A DNA stretch of 64,000 bases from Acidobacteriota bacterium. Its GTDB lineage: Bacteria; Acidobacteriota; Terriglobia; Bryobacterales; Bryobacteraceae. The position numbers were made by a program, and so were the translations under genes. The notes under the pieces were generated by a model. That model was not told the origin of the DNA. It was given only the letters and a program-made list of their open reading frames with translations, and ran no database searches. Shown here one piece after another: positions 1-8,567 of this stretch; within the stretch, counting starts at the first letter, position 1; each line of letters starts with the position of its first letter. Location of the stretch: assembly GCA_016185425.1 (NCBI GenBank), contig JACPNQ010000034.1, positions 186,001 to 250,000 on the forward strand, written 5' to 3'.

Positions 1-343
1 GGCGGCGGAGGACCTCCGCGGTGCGTGTGAGGATCGCAACGCGCTGCTCGACCGGCGTCTGCGCCCATTGCGGAAAGAACGCATGGGCATCCTGGACGGC
101 TTGGCGAGCCTGTTCCGCGTTCGCCTTTGCATGCCGGCCGATGATTTCGGAGGGATGGGACGGATTTACGGACTCCAGCCATTCGCCCGTCTGCACCGCC
201 CGTCCCGCGATCCAGTTTTCGTATTGGCGGCCGAGTTGACCGCGGACAGCGGCGATTGCTTCCTGCTGGCGCTGCCGGTTGGCAGGCACGTTGAAATCGG
301 CGTACGCCTCGTTAGCGTAGGCCGGAAGCGCCGGCGCGATCAT
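1..343 (-). CDS. pruA: L-glutamate gamma-semialdehyde (1-pyrroline-5-carboxylate) dehydrogenase, N-terminal part
   Basis: The first 114 residues of a protein running off the left edge, starting MIAPALPAYANEAYADFNVP. The stretch with N-W-I-A-G-R (about residue 43), S-V-N-P-S-H-P-S-E-I-I-G and a long helix ending near the edge is the N-terminus of the aldehyde dehydrogenase superfamily, most like bacterial P5C dehydrogenases, which oxidise glutamate semialdehyde to glutamate in proline breakdown. The catalytic Cys and Glu lie beyond the window. The start ATG lies 3 bases after the stop of the YtxH gene, so the two are probably cotranscribed. The family is clear; the substrate is inferred from resemblance of the N-terminal region only. 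Confidence 0.85.
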   Translation of the reverse strand, partial: MIAPALPAYANEAYADFNVPANRQRQQEAIAAVRGQLGRQYENWIAGRAVQTGEWLESVNPSHPSEIIGRHAKANAEQARQAVQDAHAFFPQWAQTPVEQRVAILTRTAEVLRR

Positions 344-346
344 ACG

Positions 347-610
347 TTACCCCTCGACGAGTTTGCGGCCGCGTTCGAACATATCGGCGGCTTCGTCGGC
401 CATGCTCTTTCCTTTGTTGTAGAGCTCGCGACCGCGTTCCATGAGGTCTTTGCCGCGGTCGCCGAGAACGTCCCGGCCTTCGTTTGCCTTTTCCAGCAAC
501 TTGGCCCGCGTTTCTTCTCCGCTCGCCGGTGCGTAGAGCAGCGCAATAGCCGCTCCGATCGCCGCGCCGGCCAGAAACCAAACTACTTTGTCGCCATTTT
601 CACTTGCCAT
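347..610 (-). CDS. YtxH-domain small membrane protein
   Basis: An 87-residue protein. It has one hydrophobic segment at about residues 9-26 (W-F-L-A-G-A-A-I-G-A-A-I-A-L-L-Y) followed by A-P-x-S-G-E-E-T-R, the signature of YtxH-like proteins. An amphipathic, highly charged helical tail follows (E-R-G-R-E-L-Y-N-K-G-K, E-R-G-R-K). YtxH proteins are membrane-anchored and often stress-induced; no biochemical role is established. A good ribosome site (AGGAG) lies upstream of the ATG. It directly precedes the P5C dehydrogenase, and the two look like one operon. Confidence 0.85.
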   Translation of the reverse strand: MASENGDKVVWFLAGAAIGAAIALLYAPASGEETRAKLLEKANEGRDVLGDRGKDLMERGRELYNKGKSMADEAADMFERGRKLVEG

Positions 611-626
611 GTTGGATCTCCTGATT

Positions 627-1802
627 TTAGTATCCCACTGGTGAATCGCCGGAACGCGATTTTACGCTGTGGAGATAGTTCTCGATTTCCGTTTTCTTTA
701 GATAGGAAGCCCAGCCGATAGGGGTGCTTTTGTAGATTGTGTCGGGGACATCGAGGCGGGCTCCACGTTCGACGAGAAGTTTGACCGTGTCGAGATGGCC
801 GGCGCAGATTGCTTGATGGAGCGGCGTGGAATGTGCGTGGGTGCCGGGCGGGTTGTAGCGATTCGGATCTTCGCCGGCGTCCAGCAAGAACCTGAGTACA
901 TCGGTGTGGCCGAGCTGCGCGGAGAGAGCGATGGCGCGATGACGAGTCTCGGCGCTGGCGGACGCGAAGAGCCGTTCCACGCCGGCGAGCCGGCCGAGGG
1001 CGGCGGCAGCGTCGAGCGTCTCCACACTTGCGCCGCGGCGGACGAGTGTTTCCGCCGTATTCTGGTACCCGAACACAAGCGCGGTCATGAGCGGCGACTG
1101 CCAGTTTCCGGAGCCCATCTCGTTGATAGAGGCTCCATAGTCGAGAAGTGTTTCCGCGAGTTTCGCCTGCAGGCCGGCTTCAGCGGGGTGGCCGCTAGAG
1201 ACGAGCATGGACATAGTGGTACAGCGGCCGCCATACATGCCGGCGAGAGCGTCGGGCTCCGCACCGGCTTCGAGCAGGATTCTCGCGATTTCGACGGCGT
1301 TGGCGGGAGTTTTCTGACGATGGCCTTCGACGCCATTGGCGGCGATGTAGTGAAGGAGGGTGGCCTCGTGGAGCGGCGGGTCGAAATGCATGATGCGGGT
1401 GGAGCGGGCTCGAATTAGTTCGGGATGGGTTTGGAGGAGCTGGGTCAGGGTTGCGGCGTCCCCGTTCACGACCGCCTCGACGGCCGCTTCGAAACGGGCG
1501 ACGGGTGAGTTGGGATCGATGACGGCATCGACATATTCGGTGAGGGCTTGCCAGTCCCGGAAGTCGTACCAACGGGCCAGCGCGAGCTGTGCGTCGGCGA
1601 GGTTTATCCCGGCATTTTCAATCTCGCCTTCGGGAAGGTCCTTGGGGAGCCAGACGACCTTGTCGTCCAGGAATCGGGGGTGGCAGTGGTGGAAGAGGTC
1701 GATGGCTTCGGGGTCGGCGGCGTGGTGGGCGGCAAGGAGTTGGGCGGCTTGTTGCTGGTACTGATCGAGAGAGGCGTTGTAGGGAAGGTGATGGAGGGTC
1801 AT
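627..1802 (-). CDS. Ankyrin-repeat protein
   Basis: A 391-residue protein starting MTLHHLPYNASLDQYQQQAA; a GTG 24 bases upstream in frame is an alternative start. The N-terminal 120 residues are helical and not recognised beyond resemblance to ankyrin proteins of soil bacteria that begin with a DUF-type helical region (R-F-L-D-D-K, W-x-D-W-Q-A-L-T-E-Y). From about residue 130 to the end are degenerate ankyrin units, for example L-L-H-Y-I-A-A-N-G-V-E, I-L-L-E-A-G-A-E-P-D, F-L-L-D-A-G-E-D-P-N and L-V-E-R-G-A-R-L-D-V. No signal peptide or transmembrane segment is seen. It is likely a cytoplasmic protein-interaction scaffold; its partner is unknown. Confidence 0.85.
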   Translation of the reverse strand: MTLHHLPYNASLDQYQQQAAQLLAAHHAADPEAIDLFHHCHPRFLDDKVVWLPKDLPEGEIENAGINLADAQLALARWYDFRDWQALTEYVDAVIDPNSPVARFEAAVEAVVNGDAATLTQLLQTHPELIRARSTRIMHFDPPLHEATLLHYIAANGVEGHRQKTPANAVEIARILLEAGAEPDALAGMYGGRCTTMSMLVSSGHPAEAGLQAKLAETLLDYGASINEMGSGNWQSPLMTALVFGYQNTAETLVRRGASVETLDAAAALGRLAGVERLFASASAETRHRAIALSAQLGHTDVLRFLLDAGEDPNRYNPPGTHAHSTPLHQAICAGHLDTVKLLVERGARLDVPDTIYKSTPIGWASYLKKTEIENYLHSVKSRSGDSPVGY

Positions 1803-1915
1803 GGGGATACGCGCTCTTTGGGCCACGATACGCGAATTGCCGGACTGACTGCAATGCGAGGCGCAGCACCGGATGCGGGCGCACCGGGACTATTTCACTG
1901 ATTTCTCGACGAAGC

Positions 1916-4852
1916 CTATCGAACCGGCAGAACTACAGAATTGCTCCTCGATGTGACATACAGGAACGGAGATCGGATGTTTGGTTGCTCGCAGTTGGTC
2001 CAGGTAATGTACACTTGCGCGTTACCCGATGGAATGTTGGATGACAAGCGAACATTCATTTGGTACAACCCAGGGAAACCGGGCGTCAAACCCGCATAGA
2101 GAACCGCGCCAACGTTGACCGTAGGCAGCATGTAGCAGTACCCTACGATGGGCGCCGGCGTTGTTGCCGCCGAGCCGGTGGAGACTGCCGGCCGCACAAG
2201 TCCGAGCCCCGTAACATAGACGATAATCACTTCCCCTGGCGCGGCCGGGTTTTGAGGAGTCACAAGATTGTAGTCCGAAGCATGTTGTATAGCGCCTGAG
2301 CCGTCTGGCTGCGCAAAAATGCCGGGAGGCGCAGCGACGGGCATACCGAATGAGGATACTCCCTGGTAGCGCAGTTCCACGGATGCGCGCCTCCCTACGT
2401 AGACCTCAAAGGGTACTTGAAAGTTGATCTGTTGGCTTCCGTTTGTTCCTCTTATTCCCAAGTTACTGACAGACAAAATCGGCGCCGGAACCCCGTTCAC
2501 GATGATCGACACTCCGGCTAAATCCAAAGGCAGCGGTGCGCCCACTGCCTGAACCGTACCAGATATATCTAAGTCATGGACGAACATACTGGCTAACCCG
2601 CCAGGAAAAGGCAATCCAGGCTGAAATGAGGCGGCATTCGTGATGCCGTCAATCGGAAATGGCAGCCCGCCCGGAGCGACCTTAACGACGGTTATGCTCG
2701 AGCCGTAATTAAAAGTGGAAACACTCCCCGACGGATCGATGCCGTCGCCGGCGGCATACACGTTTCCTTTTGCATCCAGCGTGACCGCGTCTGCCCTGGC
2801 GCTTGCCCCAAGGAGAGTCGACCAAACGAGCCCGCTCCCATCGGGCTTGATGGCGGTAACAAACCCATAGCAACAGTTTCCAAGAGGGGATTGCATCGAA
2901 TTCAGCGTGGGGAATTGCGTCGAGGCGGTTTCCCCCGCAACATACGCATTTCCGGCAGGATCCACGACCATGCCGGAAAGGACACTGATCGATCCTGGAT
3001 CGCCCAGGTAGGTTGCGTACGCAAGGCCCGTTCCTTCCGGACTTAGCTTGGCCACAAATGCTCTAGACTCGCTCAGAGTCTTAAGCGTTGTATCGAAGGC
3101 GCCTGGAGTCATGGGAAAATCTGCCGATTGGGTGGTCCCCGCCATGTAGGTAAACCCTTGCGCAGTAACAGCGAGCCCGTTGATGTACGACCTCCCCGAA
3201 CCAGTGGGCATGGCAACCCAGAGCAGCTTTGTTCCAGTGGGGTTCATTTTCACCACGACGCCAACGCTGCTCAATGGGTCTGGCCGGCAATTTGTGCGGA
3301 GGGCACCTGGTGTCGCGTCGATCCCGGTGCAATCGGTGTACACGGATATGTAGGCGTTGCCCTGTGCGTCGGCGCCAATCTGAGGTGGAGAAAAGCGGGA
3401 ATCGCGGTTCGAATACGACTGGGAATAGGCGCCAAATACGGACGCGTAAGCAACAGCGTGCGAGAACTGCGTGTCGCCAATGAGGGCCTTTGGATCGATT
3501 TTGAGACTGAAGAATCGGGTAGGCCCCGACACGGGGGCCCGGTAGGCGCCGGGCGAAATAGGGAAGTCATTGCTTTGCGTGGTACCAGCGATGTAGAGGT
3601 AGCCCTCGGGTCCCAGGCTGATTGAGGTCCCCGCATCATCGCCGCTGCCTCCAATTAATAAGGTCGCTTTCAGCACTCCGTTGGTATCGAGTTTCACAAC
3701 AAAGACGTCATTGATGCCAGCCGATTGCGTCATGCCTCCGTCTGATCGAGGCAGCCGGAAGGCCGCCCCCGTCAGATACACATTGCCATCCGGATCGGCT
3801 GCTATCGCCGCGGGGATCGGGGCTTTGCCATCGTATAGCGGGAAGCCGAAAACACTAGCCGGAGTGCCGAGGTATGTCGAATAGAGAACAGTCTTTCCAT
3901 CGGGGGCTATCTTCGTGACGAATACGCAATGGTTGCTTTCACAGACGGACTGAAGAGGATGAATAAGAGGGATCTGGGAAGACACGGCTGTACCAGTCAC
4001 GTAGGTGTTGCCGGCCCGGTCCACTGTAATGCCCGATGCGAAGTCGCTAATTCGCGGGTGGAGCGTCCCTACATCGGCTTGAATGGTACCGCCAAACCCT
4101 GTGGCCCACACTATCTGCGGGTCGATTACCAGCGGCCGGCGCCGATCATAACCCGCCATCCAGAAGCGCACCGTACCGCTCGTATCCAGTCGGAACCCTC
4201 CAGCCACCTCACGCCGGACCCCATCAACCTCCTGGTAGATGAGAGGCTTTCGGTGCCGCGCATGGCCGGTAGGCGTCTCAATTACCAGGTCGCCGTTGTT
4301 GTCCAAGCGGACGAGTTCTGCGCCGCTAAACGAGAAGTGTATGAGAGATGGATCTGCGCCGGGTTCGACGATCCAGTCATACTCAACTTCGCCTCCTCCC
4401 CAATAGACATCCAAATTGATTCCAGGAAATGGCGACAGGTAGCGAACGCGCCCGAAACGCGAAACATCGAGACGCGATGCACCCGGATCAGATCCGAATG
4501 AATAGATACTCGCGCCAGATAACCGGTCCTGCCCCTCCATCTTGGTGGAGGGCAGTTCCATTCGCAGTGACGCGCCTTCAAAGGAACTCATAACAATGGC
4601 GTTGTCGGTCAACTCCAAAGAAAATGAGCGTCCACTGGCAATGTACTCTGCTTCCGATGGGCGGAGCCCTGAGTTCGGTGTGAAAAAAGCCGAACCGCTC
4701 CAGGGTGCGCCATTTTGACGATTAGAAACGACGACAGCCTTTCCTGACCGCAGGGACAATTCGGGGGCGGAGATCAGGGGATGGACTAAAAATGAACAGA
4801 TCGGCAAAATTGCAGAGAGAAAGTCGCACGATATATTCATCAGCATCCTCAT
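1916..4852 (-). CDS. Secreted SBBP-repeat beta-propeller protein with Solibacter-type C-terminal domain
   Basis: A 978-residue exported protein. Three in-frame ATG codons lie within the first five codons; the third (4840) has the best-spaced GAGG site. A hydrophobic signal segment covers about residues 10-28. Residues 35-240 match the domain that precedes SBBP repeats (Y-L-S-P-F-P-G-I-N-L-D-V-Y-W-G, V-I-D-P-Q-I-V-W-A-T). Residues 260-730 hold repeated beta-propeller strands of the form D-x-x-G-N-x-Y-V-x-G-x-T and Y-S-T-Y-L-G. The C-terminal 230 residues, opening with I-T-N-A-A-S-F-Q-P-G, are the uncharacterised C-terminal domain common in Solibacter (TIGR03437 type). It is presumably cell-surface or extracellular, with unknown ligand. 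This gene is the best taxonomic marker in the window. Confidence 0.9.
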   Translation of the reverse strand: MRMLMNISCDFLSAILPICSFLVHPLISAPELSLRSGKAVVVSNRQNGAPWSGSAFFTPNSGLRPSEAEYIASGRSFSLELTDNAIVMSSFEGASLRMELPSTKMEGQDRLSGASIYSFGSDPGASRLDVSRFGRVRYLSPFPGINLDVYWGGGEVEYDWIVEPGADPSLIHFSFSGAELVRLDNNGDLVIETPTGHARHRKPLIYQEVDGVRREVAGGFRLDTSGTVRFWMAGYDRRRPLVIDPQIVWATGFGGTIQADVGTLHPRISDFASGITVDRAGNTYVTGTAVSSQIPLIHPLQSVCESNHCVFVTKIAPDGKTVLYSTYLGTPASVFGFPLYDGKAPIPAAIAADPDGNVYLTGAAFRLPRSDGGMTQSAGINDVFVVKLDTNGVLKATLLIGGSGDDAGTSISLGPEGYLYIAGTTQSNDFPISPGAYRAPVSGPTRFFSLKIDPKALIGDTQFSHAVAYASVFGAYSQSYSNRDSRFSPPQIGADAQGNAYISVYTDCTGIDATPGALRTNCRPDPLSSVGVVVKMNPTGTKLLWVAMPTGSGRSYINGLAVTAQGFTYMAGTTQSADFPMTPGAFDTTLKTLSESRAFVAKLSPEGTGLAYATYLGDPGSISVLSGMVVDPAGNAYVAGETASTQFPTLNSMQSPLGNCCYGFVTAIKPDGSGLVWSTLLGASARADAVTLDAKGNVYAAGDGIDPSGSVSTFNYGSSITVVKVAPGGLPFPIDGITNAASFQPGLPFPGGLASMFVHDLDISGTVQAVGAPLPLDLAGVSIIVNGVPAPILSVSNLGIRGTNGSQQINFQVPFEVYVGRRASVELRYQGVSSFGMPVAAPPGIFAQPDGSGAIQHASDYNLVTPQNPAAPGEVIIVYVTGLGLVRPAVSTGSAATTPAPIVGYCYMLPTVNVGAVLYAGLTPGFPGLYQMNVRLSSNIPSGNAQVYITWTNCEQPNIRSPFLYVTSRSNSVVLPVR

Positions 4853-5051
4853 TATTGCAAGATGGGCTTGCCCTTATTGAAGATATCCTCGCGCTGGCGA
4901 AAAGACAATGTCGCATAGGGCTGTGCGGGCCGGTCTTGCAGCGGCATACGGCGACTGGAGTTCCGGAATTGGCCCTGAAAACCAATCGTATTCGAGAAAA
5001 CTCTTTGCCTCGGTGTCCGTTATGACTGTTTGCCGTTCCTACGAAATGGAG

Positions 5052-6509
5052 TCAAGCCTTGCGCCAGTTAGCGTGCAAAGGACCGCCGCATATCAGCCGC
5101 CATGGCGACGGTACTTGCCCGGTCTTCCGATACCAGGCCCCGATTTTGAAGGCGAGCGTCCAGTGGCGCCAGAGGGCGCGATAGGCGTCGAGAATTCCGA
5201 CGCTCGGGTCGTAGATGTGGGTGGGTTCGGCGCCGAGGCCGTTTAATTCGAGGATGCTGAGGTCCTCGCCGCGTTGGAAGGCTTCCATGGAGGGGACGCG
5301 GAGGTCGAAGCGGCCGAGATGGAAACGCGGGTGGCAGCTTGCGATTTGGTCGATCGCGTATTCCAGAGCGGGGGTGTTGCGATGGGTTGCATCAATGAAG
5401 ATGCTGCCTCGGGAGTGGGTGCCTAGTATGGCTAGCTCGATCCGCTCACCGATCGCGGGGATGGTTTCGAGGACGTTTGCCACGTTGGCGCGATAGACGC
5501 TGGCGATGATGCAGGCGCGAGGGTCGCGGTCAATCAGCGCGGCGACGGTGCCGCGGCCATCGCCGATTACTACCGGGAACTGTTTGTGCGTAATAGATAA
5601 GATGCGGCCCCGCTCTTCCCACGGCATGCGGCAATAGTAGACGCCGAACTCCAAGCCTGCAACGTGATGCTGGAGGATGATCGGTTCCTTGATCTGCGAG
5701 AGATGACGACGGAGTTGCCCGGGCGTGTGAAGGACTGTAACGCCTTTGCCGCGTTCGCCTACGTCCGGCTTGGCGACGACCGGAAAGTGCGCGGAACGGA
5801 GTTGGTTGCCAGGTTTGACCAGTTGCCATGGGGGGACGTTGGGGAGGTGACGGAGGATAGCGGATTTCGATTCCCCGGTCAGGCCACCCGTGGGAATGGT
5901 TGGGTTGGCAAGCGTGGGGAGCCGGAGAGACCGATAGCGAACGGCGAGCACCGCGATCCAGGGAACGACCGGGATGTACACAGCCCAGATGGGCCAGAAT
6001 TCCCAGTGCCGGATCCTACGCCAGGGGAGGTAGCGCAGCAGAACCAGAGAAAGGGGGAGGATGCCGGAGAAGGGCAGCGTCTTCTGGATGACGGCCTCAC
6101 CGAAGCGCGCTGAAGCACCGACCAGGATCGGCGTCCAGAGGATTGAGGCCGCCAGGAACCATGCGGTAAAGCGGAGCCAGTGTTGCCGGGTAAGGCCGGC
6201 GAGAAGATAGACGGGCAAACGCAGGCCGGGTGTGAAGCGGCTGAGCAGCACGGCCGCGGCGCCGCGTTTTTCCAGCCAATTAGCGGCTCTTTCCCGGAGC
6301 GCGAGATTGGGGACCAGCTTGAGGACCGTTGCGCCGAAGAGGCGGCCGGAGAAGAAGAGCAAGAGGTCGCCGAGGAAGATGCCGGTGAGGCAGGCGAGCG
6401 TACCTTCGAGGAATCCGATGCGGCCGGTGGCGATGAGCGTGCCGGCGGCGATGCATGTGAGGTCTTCCGATATTAGGGTGGCCGCGGCGAGGGCGAGGAA
6501 GGGCGTCAT
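5052..6509 (-). CDS. DedA-type membrane protein fused to an ATP-grasp-like domain
   Basis: A 485-residue protein. Residues 1-165 form a DedA/SNARE-associated (VTT) membrane domain with S-R-F-T-P-G-L-R-L-P at 90-99, the conserved motif of DedA proteins, which are proposed lipid scramblases or undecaprenyl-phosphate/lipid transporters. A further hydrophobic pair lies at 170-190. Residues 215-450 are soluble and ATP-grasp-like: V-V-A-K-P with Lys247, G-E-R-G-K-G-V-T-V-L, an I-G-D-G-R-G-T-V segment as in D-Ala-D-Ala ligase and cyanophycin-synthetase-like enzymes, and a candidate metal-binding E-L-N at 421-423. The start overlaps the NRDE gene by 4 bases (ATGA). Ordinary DedA proteins are about 200 residues long, so this is a fusion. 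The reaction of the C-terminal half is unknown. Confidence 0.8.
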   Translation of the reverse strand: MTPFLALAAATLISEDLTCIAAGTLIATGRIGFLEGTLACLTGIFLGDLLLFFSGRLFGATVLKLVPNLALRERAANWLEKRGAAAVLLSRFTPGLRLPVYLLAGLTRQHWLRFTAWFLAASILWTPILVGASARFGEAVIQKTLPFSGILPLSLVLLRYLPWRRIRHWEFWPIWAVYIPVVPWIAVLAVRYRSLRLPTLANPTIPTGGLTGESKSAILRHLPNVPPWQLVKPGNQLRSAHFPVVAKPDVGERGKGVTVLHTPGQLRRHLSQIKEPIILQHHVAGLEFGVYYCRMPWEERGRILSITHKQFPVVIGDGRGTVAALIDRDPRACIIASVYRANVANVLETIPAIGERIELAILGTHSRGSIFIDATHRNTPALEYAIDQIASCHPRFHLGRFDLRVPSMEAFQRGEDLSILELNGLGAEPTHIYDPSVGILDAYRALWRHWTLAFKIGAWYRKTGQVPSPWRLICGGPLHANWRKA

Positions 6510-7219
6510 CGGCGAGGCAGGTCCAACTGAACGCCGGCGGTGTGCCGGCAGGGGGGCGCCGGCGAGTAGAAGAGACGAACGGCCTTATCGTCGACGGACA
6601 CGCGACTGAAACTAACGGTCTGCGCATCGTCGCGGTGCATGCAGGCTGTTAGCGCGCTGGGGTGGGGGCGGTGGGATTCGTGAAAGAGACGGAGAAGGTG
6701 CGCATCGAGGCGGCCCGTCTGCGCGAGCAGACGGCGGAACTCCATGCGGCGATGGAATTGCGCCGCTGGGGCGTCGGCGGACGACGACGTCAGCGGCATG
6801 CAACCTTCGCCGTTTTCAACCGCGGTTTTTTTGACACCGTTCCAGCGATGCACGGTTGCCTTGGCTCCGGGCTGAAGCGCCGCGATGGTGAAGGGGGCGT
6901 ACGGCGTCAAGTCCGTTTGCTCCACGCGCTGCGCGAGTTCGGCGGCGCTCCTCGCAGAGATCCAGTCCAACAAAAGCAGACCGCGGCTGCGGGCGGGAGG
7001 GGACTTTGGACTGGCGCCGTTGAGCAGAGTCAGCGCGAGGCCGAATTCATTGACAGCGATCCAGGAGCCGCGTTGGCCGCCATCGCGCGGCGTTAGAAAT
7101 CGTACGGCATCCTTCTCGTCGATGCGGGGCAGTTCGGCTGTTTTGCGGGTCCTCTTTTCGTCGCGATTGCACAACAGCAGATAACCGGCCGTCTGATGGA
7201 GCCAGCTTACTGTGCACAT
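6506..7219 (-). CDS. NRDE (TANGO2-like) family protein
   Basis: A 237-residue protein opening M-C-T-V-S-W and carrying the family-defining N-R-D-E at residues 18-21 (L-L-C-N-R-D-E-K). It has the usual G-G-x-x-G-S-W-I-A-V-N segment near residue 50. The family is related to eukaryotic TANGO2 and has a predicted Ntn-hydrolase-like fold with Cys2 as candidate nucleophile; the substrate is unknown, although TANGO2 relatives have been linked to haem and lipid homeostasis. It overlaps the DinB-like gene upstream by 13 bases and the DedA-ATP-grasp gene downstream by 4, so the three are very probably translated from one message. Confidence 0.85.
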   Translation of the reverse strand: MCTVSWLHQTAGYLLLCNRDEKRTRKTAELPRIDEKDAVRFLTPRDGGQRGSWIAVNEFGLALTLLNGASPKSPPARSRGLLLLDWISARSAAELAQRVEQTDLTPYAPFTIAALQPGAKATVHRWNGVKKTAVENGEGCMPLTSSSADAPAAQFHRRMEFRRLLAQTGRLDAHLLRLFHESHRPHPSALTACMHRDDAQTVSFSRVSVDDKAVRLFYSPAPPCRHTAGVQLDLPRR

Positions 7220-7734
7220 AGAGCGGCCTGTGTGCGGTAGCGAAGCGTTGAACGGGCGACGCCGAAGTCCTTTTCCAGCTCGTGGCCAAGGGGCGCGACG
7301 ATCATGGCGATCAACGCGAAGTGATGCGTTGTATGACTGGCGAGGACTTGGAGCTCGCGGCTCGCTGAGGAGGGGAGAAGCGCCTCTTCCATGCGGACCT
7401 GAAGTGGGCCGTCACCGTTGATGACGGAGAGATGCCGGATGAGCGCGTTGATTCTGCGGACGGCTTCCTCCCGGTTGGCTTCCAATAATTCGTCGCGGCG
7501 GCGGGCGTCGTAATCGACAATTCCGGCGGGCCGGCCTGCGAGGAAGCATTCGTAGAACTCAAGGATGTGGCGCAGTTGCGGACCGAAGCGGCCAGCGGAG
7601 CGGTATTGCATGTCGTCCATCGACTCGAGGAGGCGAACGGCTTGCCGCAACAGATCGATGTTGATTTCGAGTAGGGCCTGCACGGTTGCTGAATCCGATT
7701 TGACGGGCGGAATATTCCCGCAATCGTTTTTCAT
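7207..7734 (-). CDS. DinB-like metal-dependent four-helix protein
   Basis: A 175-residue protein starting MKNDCGNIPPVKSD; an in-frame start 99 bases upstream would add a low-quality leader and is not preferred. Histidines in L-R-H-I-L-E-F-Y and H-T-T-H-H-F-A-L-I are placed like the metal-binding triad of the DinB/YfiT-like superfamily of four-helix bundles, many of which are thiol-dependent transferases or have unknown functions. It is the first gene of a three-gene overlapping minus-strand operon. The window holds a second, divergent DinB protein at 60134. Confidence 0.8.
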   Translation of the reverse strand: MKNDCGNIPPVKSDSATVQALLEINIDLLRQAVRLLESMDDMQYRSAGRFGPQLRHILEFYECFLAGRPAGIVDYDARRRDELLEANREEAVRRINALIRHLSVINGDGPLQVRMEEALLPSSASRELQVLASHTTHHFALIAMIVAPLGHELEKDFGVARSTLRYRTQAALCAQ

Positions 7735-7775
7735 GTCCGTGGAATAGGCCGCGGAGTTGCAGGCATTCAGAGGCC

Positions 7776-8558
7776 GTGGAAACAAAGATTCACTGGCCGG
7801 AGTATTTGATTGAAGCGTTCGGGCTGGGCGCATTTCTGTTTGCGGCCTGTATTGGCACAGTGCTGCTGGAGCATCCGTCTTCTCCTTTGCACAACGCGAT
7901 TGACGATGCGTTCCTGCGGCGTGTGCTGATGGGCGTGGCGATGGGAATTACGGCGGTGTTGATCATCTGCTCGCCGTGGGGACAGAGGTCCGGAGCGCAT
8001 ATTAACCCGGCTGTGACCTTTACGTACTGGACGTTGGGAAAGATTGGCGGCCGCGATGCGCTCTGGTACGCCGCGGCGCAGTTCGCGGGAGCGGCCGCGG
8101 GCGTGGCGTTGGCTACTCTTGTCGCGGGACCGCCGCTGGCGCACGAAGCAGTGCACTTCGCTGCCACGGTTCCGGGGATGGCAGGCGATCTGACGGCGTT
8201 TGCGGCCGAGGTTCTGATCTCAGCGCTTCTGATGGCGACGGTGTTGACAGTATCGAACCATCCGCAATGGTTCCGCCTGACGCCCTATTTTGCAGGGTCG
8301 CTGGTGGCCCTCTTCATCGCGTTCGAGGGCCCCGTGTCGGGGACGAGTATGAATCCGGCGCGATCGTTCGCGCCGGCGATTTTCAGCGGCGATCTGGCGT
8401 CCTTGTGGATTTACTTTGCGGCGCCGGTTATGGGCATGCAGACAGGCGCGCTGTTGTACCGGCTTTGGGGCACGGTGTTTTGCGCGAAGCTACATCACGG
8501 CAACAGAGGGCGTTGTATCTTTCACTGCCGTTTCAGCCAACTGATTTCTACACGGTAA
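7776..8558 (+). CDS. Aquaporin (MIP family) with Cys/His-rich tail
   Basis: A 260-residue, six-helix channel with both signature half-helices: N-P-A at residues 77-79 (A-H-I-N-P-A-V-T) and 193-195 (S-M-N-P-A-R-S). Water or small neutral solute conduction across the inner membrane is expected. A GTG start is used, preceded by AGAGG. The pore residues resemble plant/bacterial water or metalloid channels more than GlpF, but the substrate cannot be fixed by eye. The last 30 residues carry C236, H240, H241, C247, H250 and C251, an unusual potential metal-binding tail. A GMC oxidoreductase begins 10 bases downstream on the same strand. Confidence 0.92.
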   Translation: METKIHWPEYLIEAFGLGAFLFAACIGTVLLEHPSSPLHNAIDDAFLRRVLMGVAMGITAVLIICSPWGQRSGAHINPAVTFTYWTLGKIGGRDALWYAAAQFAGAAAGVALATLVAGPPLAHEAVHFAATVPGMAGDLTAFAAEVLISALLMATVLTVSNHPQWFRLTPYFAGSLVALFIAFEGPVSGTSMNPARSFAPAIFSGDLASLWIYFAAPVMGMQTGALLYRLWGTVFCAKLHHGNRGRCIFHCRFSQLISTR

Positions 8559-8567
8559 GGGCATTTT

